The translations under genes were made by a program, and so were the position numbers. DNA of 64,000 nt. Source: Devosia ureilytica (GTDB lineage Bacteria; Pseudomonadota; Alphaproteobacteria; Rhizobiales; Devosiaceae). Shown here piece after piece: positions 52,857 through 61,800 of this stretch; within the stretch, counting starts at the first letter, position 1, and every line of letters starts with the position of its first letter. The stretch lies in the NCBI RefSeq assembly GCF_024273195.1, contig NZ_JAMZCU010000002.1, forward strand, positions 496,001 through 560,000, given 5' to 3'. The notes beneath the pieces are model-generated. The model was not told where the DNA came from. It did not search any database and was given only the letters and a program-made list of their open reading frames with translations.

Positions 52857-54377
52857 ATGAAGTCCCCCGACGCGATGCCCCACCCGCACCCGCTGCTGGT
52901 GCTTGAGAACATTTCCAAGGTCTACCCCGGCGTGGTGGCCCTCTCCAACGTCACCCTGTCTGTCAGGGCCGGCGAGGTTTTGGCCCTGATCGGCGAGAAC
53001 GGCGCCGGAAAGTCGACCTTGATGAAAATTCTGGGTGGAGTGATCGCCCCAAGTTCGGGCCGGATCATCATCGACAATGTGGCCCATGACCAGCTTTCGG
53101 TGACCCAGTCGCAAGCGGCCGGAATTGCCTTCGTGCACCAGGAACTCAACGTCTTCGACAATCTCGACGTCGCGGCCAATATGTTCCTCGGCCGCGAGAT
53201 CCGTGCCGGGTTCTTTCAGCTGCTCGACCTCAAGGCCATGCGCGAGGCTGCCCGGCCCCTGCTTGCAAGGGTGGGGGCGACATTCCTGCCCGAAACACCG
53301 GTGGCCGATTTGTCCCTGGCGGAGCGGCAGCTGCTCGAAATCGCCAAGGCGCTCTCCATCGACGCCCGCGTCGTCATAATGGATGAGCCGACCTCTTCCC
53401 TGACGCTGTCCGAGACGCGAACCCTGATGAAGGTCATTGCTGATCTCAAGGCGCAGGGCATTGCCGTTATTTACATTTCCCATCGCCTGGGTGAAGTCGA
53501 GGACTGTGCCGACCGGGTCTTCGGTTTGCGCGATGGCCATGTCGCCGGAGAACTCGAGCGCGACGAGATCAACCATGACGCCATGATCCGCCTGATGATC
53601 GGTCGCGACCTCAAGTCGCTCTATATGCCGCCAAGCCGCCCGGCCGGGGATGTCATCCTCTCGCTCAGGGGTGTGCGGATAGAGGCCAATCCCGCGGCCC
53701 GTGTCGATCTTGAGCTGCGCTCGGGTGAAATCCTGGGTGTTGCGGGACTGGTTGGTGCGGGACGCACCGAACTGGCCGAGGCCATATTCGGCATTGCGCC
53801 TGTGCTCGAGGGCGACGTGGTGCTGGCCGGAAATTCCTTCCGCCCGGGGTCGCCACGGGATGCCATCGCAGCCGGCCTCTATCTGGTGCCCGAGGACCGC
53901 AAACGCACCGGCCTCGTCCTTGAAAGTTCGATTTGCGAGAACATTTCGCTGGCCGACCTGGCCTCTGTCAGCCGCCGGGGCCTTGTTTCCCGGGGGCTGG
54001 TCGAGGCGCGGGCCGAAACCCAGCGCCGCCGGCTCGATATCCGGGCCGCCGACGTTCTGCGCAATGCCGCGGAGCTCTCGGGCGGCAATCAGCAGAAAGT
54101 GGTTCTGGGCAAGTGGCTCTCCATGCGGCCCCGGCTCCTCATCTTCGACGAACCAACGCGTGGCATCGATGTCGGTGCCAAGTGGGAAATCTACAAGCTC
54201 ATGCGGGCCCTGGCCGAAGCCGGGGTCGGGGTGATGATGATCTCGAGCGACATGGAGGAAGTCATCGGCGTCTCTGACCGTATCGTGGTGCTGCGGGAAG
54301 GCCAGGTCACCGGATCACTGCCGCGCGCCCAATTCTCCGAACACAATGTGCTCAGGCTCGCCGTCGGCGCCAATTAG
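52857..54377 (+). CDS. Double-domain sugar ABC ATPase (system 2)
   Basis: This 506-residue fused ATPase is of the RbsA/MglA type. The first half has Walker A GENGAGKSTLMK, a degenerate signature LSLAERQLLEIAKAL and Walker B VVIMDEPTSSLT. The second half has a degenerate Walker A (GLVGAGRTEL) but a good signature LSGGNQQKVVLGKWL and Walker B IFDEPTRGIDVGA. An in-frame ATG at 52875 is an alternative start, and neither start has a strong ribosome-binding site. Confidence 0.92.
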   Translation: MKSPDAMPHPHPLLVLENISKVYPGVVALSNVTLSVRAGEVLALIGENGAGKSTLMKILGGVIAPSSGRIIIDNVAHDQLSVTQSQAAGIAFVHQELNVFDNLDVAANMFLGREIRAGFFQLLDLKAMREAARPLLARVGATFLPETPVADLSLAERQLLEIAKALSIDARVVIMDEPTSSLTLSETRTLMKVIADLKAQGIAVIYISHRLGEVEDCADRVFGLRDGHVAGELERDEINHDAMIRLMIGRDLKSLYMPPSRPAGDVILSLRGVRIEANPAARVDLELRSGEILGVAGLVGAGRTELAEAIFGIAPVLEGDVVLAGNSFRPGSPRDAIAAGLYLVPEDRKRTGLVLESSICENISLADLASVSRRGLVSRGLVEARAETQRRRLDIRAADVLRNAAELSGGNQQKVVLGKWLSMRPRLLIFDEPTRGIDVGAKWEIYKLMRALAEAGVGVMMISSDMEEVIGVSDRIVVLREGQVTGSLPRAQFSEHNVLRLAVGAN

Positions 54378-54388
54378 GGACCAGTACA

Positions 54389-55387
54389 ATGCACAAGAAA
54401 GACATGGGACTGGCGGTCCTGATCATCGTGGTGGGCGCCATTGTCTATCTGCGCAATCCGCTATTTCTCTCACCCATCAACCTGGGCAATACCGCCAACC
54501 TGATCGGCCTGTTCGGCCTCTTCGCCATCGGCCAGGGCTTTGTCATCATGACGGGCGGGATCGACCTCTCCGTCGGTTCGATGATCGCTCTGCTGGGGGT
54601 GATTTTTGTCGATCTGGTCGGTCGGCTGGGCGTCCCCTGGCCGCTGGCCATGGCCATCACGGTCCTTGTGGGCACGTTGATGGGCCTGGCCCATGGCTTG
54701 CTGATCACCAAACTGAAGATGCAGCCCTTCGTGGTCACGCTTTGCGGCCTATTGATCTATCGCGGCGTGGCCAGAGGCTATACCGGCGAGGCAACGGCGG
54801 GGTTCCCGTTCGGGGCCAGCTATCCCGAACTGGAATGGCTGACCATTGGCCGCTCCTTCGGCATTCCCCATTCCTTCTACGCCATGATCATCATCGGGGT
54901 GATCTGCTGGTTCGTGCTGCATCGCTCGGTTTACGGGCGCCATCTTCAAGCCGTCGGCAAAAATGAAGATGCGGCGCGTTATTCCGGGGTGCGGACGGGT
55001 CTGGTCATCACCTCGGCCTATGTCATCTGCGCCGTGCTGACATCGATTGCCGCGGTCTATTTCGCTATGTTCACCCGGTCGGTGCAGCCGTCTTCCCACG
55101 GCAATTTCTATGAGCTTTACGCCATTGCCGCTGCGGTTCTGGGCGGCTTCTCGCTGCGCGGTGGCGAGGGTTCGATCATCGGCGTCATCCTGGGCGCCGT
55201 GCTGCTGCAGCAACTGCAGAACCTGGTGAACCTGCTCGGCATTCCCTCGTCCCTCAACTTCGCGGTCATGGGCGGTGTCATCCTGGTGGGCGTCCTGGCC
55301 GACCAGCAGTTTAGCCGTTACCGCCAGCAACGCCGCGCCGCCCGGGCCCTTGATGCATTGGACAAGGAAGCCGCCACCCCTGGCTGA
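54389..55387 (+). CDS. Ribose-type sugar ABC permease (system 2)
   Basis: This 332-residue permease has TGGIDLSVGSMIALLG, about ten hydrophobic segments and AAAVLGGFSLRGGEGSIIGV. It starts 11 nt after the ATPase stop with AGGGA upstream. It completes system 2 (binding protein, double ATPase, single permease). Confidence 0.9.
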   Translation: MHKKDMGLAVLIIVVGAIVYLRNPLFLSPINLGNTANLIGLFGLFAIGQGFVIMTGGIDLSVGSMIALLGVIFVDLVGRLGVPWPLAMAITVLVGTLMGLAHGLLITKLKMQPFVVTLCGLLIYRGVARGYTGEATAGFPFGASYPELEWLTIGRSFGIPHSFYAMIIIGVICWFVLHRSVYGRHLQAVGKNEDAARYSGVRTGLVITSAYVICAVLTSIAAVYFAMFTRSVQPSSHGNFYELYAIAAAVLGGFSLRGGEGSIIGVILGAVLLQQLQNLVNLLGIPSSLNFAVMGGVILVGVLADQQFSRYRQQRRAARALDALDKEAATPG

Positions 55388-55437
55388 CACACCATTGGCG
55401 CCGGGCTTGTTGCAATCCGCATGACGTCAGCGCTCGC

Positions 55438-56934
55438 CTATTTCATCACCGGCATCTGGAACTCGGCGCCGTCCTTGATGCCGCTGGGCCAGCGGGCCGT
55501 CACCGTCTTGGTGCGGGTCCAGAACTTGATGGCGTCGGTGCCGTGCTGGTTGAGGTCGCCAAAGGCACTGGCTTTCCAGCCGCCGAAGCTGTGATAGGCC
55601 AGCGGCACCGGCACGGGCACATTGATCCCCACCATGCCCACATTGACCCGTGCCGCAAAATCGCGCGCCGCGTCGCCATCGCGGGTAAAGATCGCGGTGC
55701 CATTGCCATAGGGATTGTCCATTGTCAGCCTGAGCGCGTCTTCGTAAGTCTTGCTGCGCACCACGCTCAGCACCGGACCGAAGATTTCCTCCTTGTAGAT
55801 GTCCATGTCGGTGGTCACATGGTCGAACAGCGACGGCCCGACGAAATAGCCATTCTCATAGCCCTGCAACGAGAAGGCGCGACCATCGACGGCCAGCGTG
55901 GCGCCCTGGGCAATGCCGGATTCGACCAGCGCCGCGATGCGGTCCTTGGAGGCCCTGGTGATGACAGGGCCCATTTCGCTTGCCTTGTCCGTGGCCGGAC
56001 CCACCTTGAGCTTTTCAATGCGCGGCTTGAGCGCCGCAACGATGCGGTCCGCCGTTTCCTCGCCCACCGGAACCGCCACCGACACGGCCATGCAACGCTC
56101 GCCAGCCGAGCCATAGCCAGCGCCCATCAGGGCGTCGGCGGCCTTGTCCATGTCGGCGTCCGGCATGATGATCATGTGGTTCTTGGCGCCGCCGAAGGCC
56201 TGCACGCGCTTCCCCTCGCTGGCGGCCGTGGCATAGACATAGCGGGCAATCGGGGTGGAGCCGACAAAGCTCACGGCGCTGATCTGGTCGTGATGCAGGA
56301 TGCCATCGACGACCGCCTTGCCGCCGTGCAGTACGTTGAGAATGCCCCTGGGCAGGCCGGCCTCGATAGCCAGTTGCGCCAGACGCATCGGCACGGAGGG
56401 ATCGCGCTCGGATGGCTTGAGGATAAAGGCATTCCCGGCAGCAATGGCAGGCGACAGCATCCAGAGGGGGATCATCGCTGGGAAATTGAACGGCGTGATG
56501 CCGGCGCCAATACCAACCGGCTGGCGCATGGAATACATATCGATGCCCGGTCCGGCTCCGTCGGTAAACTCGCCCTTGAGCAAATGCGGCGCACCGGCGA
56601 CGAACTCGGCCACTTCCAGCCCGCGCAGGATATCGCCCTTGCTGTCTTCCACCGTCTTGCCGTGCTCGGCGCTCAGCAATTCGGCCAGGTCCTGCATGTC
56701 GCGATTGATCAGCGCCACGAAGTTGAAGAACACACGGGCGCGGCGCTGCGGATTGGTCGCGGCCCACTTTGGCTGGGCGGCGGCAGCGGCGGCTACGGCG
56801 GCGTCGAGGTCCGCCTCGGTCGCCAGCGCCACGCGTGCCTGAACCTCGCCGGTGGCGGGATTGAATACATCCTGAAATTCGGCGCTGTTGCCGGTGGTTT
56901 CGACGCCGTCGATGAAATGGCCGATGGTGCGCAT
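55438..56934 (-). CDS. mmsA: CoA-acylating methylmalonate-semialdehyde dehydrogenase
   Basis: This 498-residue member of the aldehyde dehydrogenase superfamily, MmsA/IolA group, has GITPFNFPAMIPLWMLSPAI (cofactor), the FGGAKNHMIIMPDAD segment, and the nucleophile in AGERCMAVSVAVPVG, all diagnostic of the CoA-dependent form. It converts methylmalonate or malonate semialdehyde to propionyl- or acetyl-CoA, serving valine, beta-alanine or inositol catabolism. The start was taken at the ATG 56934, preceded by GGGAGA. It is divergent from a LysR gene. Confidence 0.92.
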   Translation of the reverse strand: MRTIGHFIDGVETTGNSAEFQDVFNPATGEVQARVALATEADLDAAVAAAAAAQPKWAATNPQRRARVFFNFVALINRDMQDLAELLSAEHGKTVEDSKGDILRGLEVAEFVAGAPHLLKGEFTDGAGPGIDMYSMRQPVGIGAGITPFNFPAMIPLWMLSPAIAAGNAFILKPSERDPSVPMRLAQLAIEAGLPRGILNVLHGGKAVVDGILHHDQISAVSFVGSTPIARYVYATAASEGKRVQAFGGAKNHMIIMPDADMDKAADALMGAGYGSAGERCMAVSVAVPVGEETADRIVAALKPRIEKLKVGPATDKASEMGPVITRASKDRIAALVESGIAQGATLAVDGRAFSLQGYENGYFVGPSLFDHVTTDMDIYKEEIFGPVLSVVRSKTYEDALRLTMDNPYGNGTAIFTRDGDAARDFAARVNVGMVGINVPVPVPLAYHSFGGWKASAFGDLNQHGTDAIKFWTRTKTVTARWPSGIKDGAEFQMPVMK

Positions 56935-56968
56935 GAGGGTCTCCCGTGTTCGGGGAACACTCTGCGCG

Positions 56969-57014
56969 TGCACAATTGTCATAACTACACGATTGTTTTC
57001 GCATCTGTTGTGCA
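56969..57014. promoter_or_regulatory. Inverted repeat between mmsA and the LysR gene
   Basis: TGCACAA (56969-56975) and TTGTGCA (57008-57014) are perfect arms in the 94-bp divergent region, and the left arm is part of an ACAATTGT palindrome. The place and size suit binding by the divergent LysR regulator. Confidence 0.5.
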
Positions 57015-57028
57015 GATATTATAGTGCC

Positions 57029-57907
57029 ATGAATTGGGACGACGTTCGCATCTTTCTAGCCATTGCCCGGAGTGGGCAGATCTTGGGCGCGGCCAGGGCC
57101 TTGCGGCTCAACCATGCCACGGTCGCGCGCCGATTGACGGCTCTGGAGGAGGCGCTTGGCAGCAAGCTCTTTGTGCGCAAGACCAATGGTTCGGACCTGT
57201 CCGGGGCAGGCGAGCGGTTCCTGATCCATGCCGAAGCGATGGAAAGCGCCATGCTGGCGGCGCGCGAGGCCGCAGGTGCAAACGCCGCGGTGGACGGTAC
57301 CGTGCGGGTCGGGGCGCCGGATGGCTTCGGTGTCGCTTTCCTGGCGCCAAGGCTGGGTGAACTCGCCGAGCGCCATCCGGGACTGCGCCTGGAACTGGTC
57401 CCTGTTCCCCGGGCGTTCTCGCTGTCCCGCCGCGAAGCCGATATTGCGGTAACGCTTGAACGGCCGCGCGAGGGGCGTCTGGTCGCGCGCAAGCTTACCG
57501 ACTATTCGCTGGGGCTTTATGCCTCTCGGGGCTACCTCGACCGGCACGGCACGCCCAAATCTCTCGATGATCTGCGCGACCACAGGCTGGTTGGCTATGT
57601 CCAGGACCTGCTCTACACCGCTTCACTCGACTACACCGGCGAGTTTCTCGATGGCTGGCGTTCCGGCATCGCCGTCTCTTCGGCAATGGGACAGACGGAG
57701 GCTGTGCGGTCCGGCGCCGGGATCGGAATTCTGCACGCATTCATGGCTCGGACCGACAGTGATCTGGTTTCGGTGCTTCCCGAGCAGCAATTGGTCCGGT
57801 CGTATTGGACAGTCCTGCACGAGGACCTTCGCAATATCCGGCGCGTAACACTGGTCTCTGAATTTCTCACAGAGATTGTCACCCGGGATCGCGCGATCTT
57901 CGGGTGA
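57029..57907 (+). CDS. LysR-family transcriptional regulator
   Basis: This 292-residue LysR regulator has an N-terminal winged HTH (WDDVRIFLAIARSGQILGAA followed by RALRLNHATVARRLTALEE) and a C-terminal effector domain with VRVGAPDGFGVAFLAP. It is divergent from mmsA and probably controls it. The start lies 94 nt from the mmsA start. Its effector is unknown. Confidence 0.88.
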   Translation: MNWDDVRIFLAIARSGQILGAARALRLNHATVARRLTALEEALGSKLFVRKTNGSDLSGAGERFLIHAEAMESAMLAAREAAGANAAVDGTVRVGAPDGFGVAFLAPRLGELAERHPGLRLELVPVPRAFSLSRREADIAVTLERPREGRLVARKLTDYSLGLYASRGYLDRHGTPKSLDDLRDHRLVGYVQDLLYTASLDYTGEFLDGWRSGIAVSSAMGQTEAVRSGAGIGILHAFMARTDSDLVSVLPEQQLVRSYWTVLHEDLRNIRRVTLVSEFLTEIVTRDRAIFG

Positions 57908-58136
57908 CAGCAGCCGTTCATCCGGCTTGAGTGGGTCCGGCACACCCGTCCCAATGACGACTGCCACCTGATCTGAAATATATTTCAGTACTAAGTTTTT
58001 ATTGCATTGTTGTTGACTCTGCTCGGCATGACTGTTTGTATCCAGTCGTTGCGATAAAAATCGCTACATGAAATTTCTTGCGACGGGACATGAGCCGTAA
58101 GGCCGGCCTGGGCGTGGAGGGATGAGGAGGAAACAC

Positions 58137-59153
58137 ATGAAGACCATCGGATTGACCGGGGCAGCTGCCTCGGTGTTGATGAGCCTGGCCCTGGCACCCG
58201 TCGGCGCAGCTGCGCAGGAGGGGTTTACCTGTGCACCGGGCGAAACCTACATCATGAACGTCATGGTATCGGCGCATCCCTATTGGGTGCCCGTTTATCA
58301 GGGCTTCAAGCAGGCCGCCGAGGCCATGGGCTGCGAGACCGTGTTCTCGGGCACGCCGGACTATGACATTACCAAGCAGATCGCCTCGTTCGAGCAGGAT
58401 CTGGTCAAGAACCCGGCGGGCATCCTGTTGCACCCCATGCAGTCGGACCCGTTCATCGAGCCCATCAATCGCGCGATCGACGGCGGCGTCTCCGTCACCA
58501 CGTTTGCCGCTGACTCGCCAAAATCCAAGCGCACCGCCTACATCACGTCGGACAACCTGGCCGAGGCCAAGTTCGCTGCCGAGGAAATCGTGGCCCAGGT
58601 CGGTGACTCGGCTCAATACGCCGTGCTCGAAAATCCCGGCCAGTCGAACCACGACCTGCGGGTGACCGCGCTGATCGACTATATGGAAGCCAATTTTCCC
58701 AATATGGAGCTGGTTGGTCGCCAGGCCACCAATCAGGACAGCAACGCGGCCTATCGGGCGACCGCGTCGATCCTGCAGGCCAATCCCGAGCTGGCGGCGC
58801 TCTGGATCCCGGAAGCCGGTTCCGCCGAGGGTGCCGTCACGGCCGTGCTGGAAGCCAATGCCGACGTGCTGATCATGCATGCGGACGTGACGCCGACCAC
58901 GCTTGAGCACATCCGGGCCGGCAATATTCACATGGCGCTCAATCCCAACCAGGGCGTGCAGGGCTTCATGGGTTTCATGGTCACCTTCATGGGCGCCCAT
59001 CCCGAATTGTTCGACCCGTTCAACGACTACAAGGTGTCGGGCTACAACCCCATGCAGGTGCCCTTCGTCGATAATGGCTTTGCGGTCATCACCAAGGAGA
59101 ATGCCGACTCCTTCGACCTCAATGTCTACATGGAAGGCCGCGATCCCAACTAG
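58137..59153 (+). CDS. Sugar-binding periplasmic protein (system 3)
   Basis: This 338-residue RbsB-family binding protein has a signal peptide (cleavage near AAAQ). It has YIMNVMVSAHPYWVPVYQGF, GILLHPMQSDPFIEPI, VSVTTFAADSPKS and AYITSDNLAEAKFAAEEI, the layout of polyol or sugar binding proteins of this class. The ATG at 58137 follows GAGGAGG. It begins system 3, the first gene of an operon running to the window edge. Confidence 0.9.
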   Translation: MKTIGLTGAAASVLMSLALAPVGAAAQEGFTCAPGETYIMNVMVSAHPYWVPVYQGFKQAAEAMGCETVFSGTPDYDITKQIASFEQDLVKNPAGILLHPMQSDPFIEPINRAIDGGVSVTTFAADSPKSKRTAYITSDNLAEAKFAAEEIVAQVGDSAQYAVLENPGQSNHDLRVTALIDYMEANFPNMELVGRQATNQDSNAAYRATASILQANPELAALWIPEAGSAEGAVTAVLEANADVLIMHADVTPTTLEHIRAGNIHMALNPNQGVQGFMGFMVTFMGAHPELFDPFNDYKVSGYNPMQVPFVDNGFAVITKENADSFDLNVYMEGRDPN

Positions 59154-59166
59154 CGTTCCAACCACG

Positions 59167-59208
59167 CGTGCCGCGTCGCCCGAGGTGGTGCGGCACGTCC
59201 AGTATTTT
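59167..59208 (+). terminator. Stem-loop with T-run after the system 3 binding-protein gene
   Basis: CGTGCCGC (59167-59174) and GCGGCACG (59190-59197) are perfect 8-bp arms around a 15-nt loop, starting 14 nt after the stop. A TTTTT run lies 7 nt further on (59204-59208). It may act as a partial terminator or a 3' stabiliser that lets the binding protein be made in excess. Confidence 0.55.
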
Positions 59209-59228
59209 TCAAAACAAGGTCAGCGGAC

Positions 59229-60758
59229 ATGTCGGCGGACGCGGCAGAAATCCCGATTCTCAAGATCACCGGTCTGGTCAAATCCTTCGGGCCCATCCGC
59301 GCCCTCAGGGGAGTGGACTTCGAGTTGCGACGTGGAGAAATTCACGCGCTGGCCGGGGAAAACGGTGCCGGAAAGTCGACACTGATGAACGTCATTGATG
59401 GCATTCTTCAGCCCGACAGCGGTGAGATCGCACTTGATGGACAGCGTGTCACCATCAAGTCCCCGGCCATGGCGCAGAAATTGGGCATTGGTTTCGTCCA
59501 CCAGGAAATTGCGCTGTGCCCCGATGTCACCGTGGCTGAAAACATCTTCATGGCGGCTACCAATTCCAGCCGAGCCCTGTTGATGAACTATGCAGCGCAA
59601 AGGGCCAGGGCGGCAGAAATCCTCAAGCGGCTCGGGAACATCAACCCCGCCGCCATGGTGCGTAGCCTGTCGATCTCCCAGCAGCAATTGGTCGAGATCG
59701 CCAAGGCCCTGACACTGGATTGCCGGGTGCTGATCCTGGACGAACCAACGGCGGCACTTACCGAACGTGAGGCCAAGGTGCTGTTCGAGATCATGCACAA
59801 GCTGGCCGCCCAGGGCCTGTCGATTATCTACATCACCCATCGCATGGCGGAGATCTTCGACAATTGCGACCGGGTGACCGTGTTCCGCGACGGGCAATAC
59901 ATCACCACCATGGCCGTGGCCGAAACCACGCCTGGGGCCGTGGTCAGCGCCATGGTCGGGCGGGTGATCGACGATCTCTATCCGCCCAAGCAACGGCAGG
60001 AAGACCGGTCCGATGAAATCATCCTCGAAGTCCGTGGCCTGACCGAGGCGCGGCGTTTCCGGGACATTTCTCTGGCCCTGCGCAAGGGCGAAATCCTGGG
60101 TCTTGCCGGATTGATCGGCGCCGGCCGTAGCGAAATCGTCAAGGGCATCTGCCGTCTGGAGGGCGAAGTCAGCGGCGAGGTGCGGCTGATGGGACAAGCG
60201 CTGGCCCTGAACCATTACGGCGACAGTATCGCGGCTGGACTGGTCTATCTCTCCGAGGACCGCAAGGGAGATGGGCTCTTTCTCGATATGTCGATCGCCT
60301 CCAATGTGTCGGCTCTGTCCTTGCGCCAGGTGGCCAGCGCTGCGGGGATTATTGACGAGGGTCGGGAGGCAGCCCAGGCGCAGCGCCTGGGCGCACGGCT
60401 CAATCTCAAATATGGCGATATCGGCCAGCCGGCATCCTCCCTTTCGGGCGGCAATCAGCAGAAGGTGGCGATTGCCAAAATGCTCTCGGTCAATCCCAAG
60501 GTGATCTTCCTCGACGAGCCGACGCGTGGCGTCGATGTCGGTGCCAAGGCAGAGATCCATCGCATTCTGCGGGACCTGGCGAATAGGGCCGTGGGCGTGG
60601 TCGTCATCTCTTCCGAACTCCCCGAACTGATCGGCGTCTGCGACCGGGTTCTGGTGGTGCGCGAGGGACGGATTGTCGGCGAAGTAACTGAAAATGACAT
60701 GACCGAGGACCGGATTATCTATCTGGCGTCCGTCGGCAATGACCAGCAGGTGGCGTGA
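59229..60758 (+). CDS. Double-domain sugar ABC ATPase (system 3)
   Basis: This 509-residue fused ATPase has a first domain with Walker A GENGAGKSTLMN, signature LSISQQQLVEIAKAL (degenerate) and Walker B LILDEPTAALT, and a second domain with GLIGAGRSEIVK, LSGGNQQKVAIAKML and VIFLDEPTRGVDVGA. The stop overlaps the next gene in a TGATG arrangement. Confidence 0.92.
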   Translation: MSADAAEIPILKITGLVKSFGPIRALRGVDFELRRGEIHALAGENGAGKSTLMNVIDGILQPDSGEIALDGQRVTIKSPAMAQKLGIGFVHQEIALCPDVTVAENIFMAATNSSRALLMNYAAQRARAAEILKRLGNINPAAMVRSLSISQQQLVEIAKALTLDCRVLILDEPTAALTEREAKVLFEIMHKLAAQGLSIIYITHRMAEIFDNCDRVTVFRDGQYITTMAVAETTPGAVVSAMVGRVIDDLYPPKQRQEDRSDEIILEVRGLTEARRFRDISLALRKGEILGLAGLIGAGRSEIVKGICRLEGEVSGEVRLMGQALALNHYGDSIAAGLVYLSEDRKGDGLFLDMSIASNVSALSLRQVASAAGIIDEGREAAQAQRLGARLNLKYGDIGQPASSLSGGNQQKVAIAKMLSVNPKVIFLDEPTRGVDVGAKAEIHRILRDLANRAVGVVVISSELPELIGVCDRVLVVREGRIVGEVTENDMTEDRIIYLASVGNDQQVA

Positions 60759-61777
60759 TGACCAAAAGATCCCTGGCGGCGGCTGAGCTGCCGCCCCAGA
60801 CACAAGGTGGCGCGGCCAATGGCCTGCTGAGCACGGCCGGCAGGGCGCTGCGCATGCGCGAAACCGGGCTGGTCCTGATCATCCTGGCGCTTTTCATCGC
60901 CATGTCGTTCGCCTCGCCCTACTTCCTGACCTGGACCAATATGCGGGCCATGGCCATGGCCTTTGCCGTCGAAGGCATTGTGGTGGTGGGCATGACCATC
61001 CTTCTGATCTCGGGCGGCATCGATCTCTCGGTCGGTTCGGTGACAGCCCTGGCCATGGTGATTGCGGGACTGCTGTTTCTCAACGGCGTTGATCCCTGGA
61101 TCGCCTCGGGCATCGCCATTGCCGCCTGCACCGCCATCGGCGCCACAATGGGCTTCTTTGTCACGCGGGTGGGCCTGCACCATTTCATCGTGTCCCTCGC
61201 GATAATGGTGATAGCGCGCGGGCTGTGTCTTCTGGGCACCGGCGGGCGGCCCCTTGGTCTTTACGAGTTGCCCAACAGCTTCAAGTTCATCGGCCAGGGC
61301 GCCATCGGCGTTGTTCCGGTGGTGCTGATCATCTTCGTCGTGGTCGTTGTGGCCTTCGATTTCATGCTGCGGCGCACCACCATGTTCCGCAAGGTCTTCT
61401 ACACCGGCTCCAATCCCAAGGCAGCCGCCTATTCGGGCATCCAGACCAAACAGGTTGTCTTCCTCACCACCACATTGTGTTCGGCGCTGTGCGGCATTGC
61501 CGGCATCATCTACATGGCCCGCTTCGGCTCGGCCCAGCCCACCTTTGGCATTGGCATGGAACTCAATGTCATCGCTGCAGCCGTGATCGGCGGGGCCAGC
61601 CTGTCAGGCGGGACCGGAACGGTCTTTGGCGCCATCCTGGGCACCATCCTGCTCTCGGTCGTGTCCAGCTCGCTCGCCCTGCTCGACGTCTCCGTCTACT
61701 GGCAGGACATCATCCGCGGCTCGATCCTGCTTGGGGCCGTGACCATCGACCATTACCTCAACAAGAGGCGCGGCTAG
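60758..61777 (+). CDS. Ribose-type sugar ABC permease (system 3)
   Basis: This 339-residue permease has LLISGGIDLSVGSVTALAMV, many hydrophobic segments and AAAVIGGASLSGGTGTVFGA. The ATG at 60758 overlaps the ATPase stop by 1 nt; a GTG one codon earlier is possible. It completes system 3. Confidence 0.9.
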   Translation: MTKRSLAAAELPPQTQGGAANGLLSTAGRALRMRETGLVLIILALFIAMSFASPYFLTWTNMRAMAMAFAVEGIVVVGMTILLISGGIDLSVGSVTALAMVIAGLLFLNGVDPWIASGIAIAACTAIGATMGFFVTRVGLHHFIVSLAIMVIARGLCLLGTGGRPLGLYELPNSFKFIGQGAIGVVPVVLIIFVVVVVAFDFMLRRTTMFRKVFYTGSNPKAAAYSGIQTKQVVFLTTTLCSALCGIAGIIYMARFGSAQPTFGIGMELNVIAAAVIGGASLSGGTGTVFGAILGTILLSVVSSSLALLDVSVYWQDIIRGSILLGAVTIDHYLNKRRG

Positions 61778-61800
61778 TTCGGGGCAACCCGGGCGATGCC

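Noticed and set aside
55543-57024. A 493-codon plus-strand frame opposite mmsA.
   Set aside because: It is antisense to a strongly conserved dehydrogenase; no motif found.
61225-61800. A 192-residue extension of the SorC regulator into the permease gene.
   Set aside because: It is a frame shadow of the permease; the HTH begins just after the ATG at 61801.
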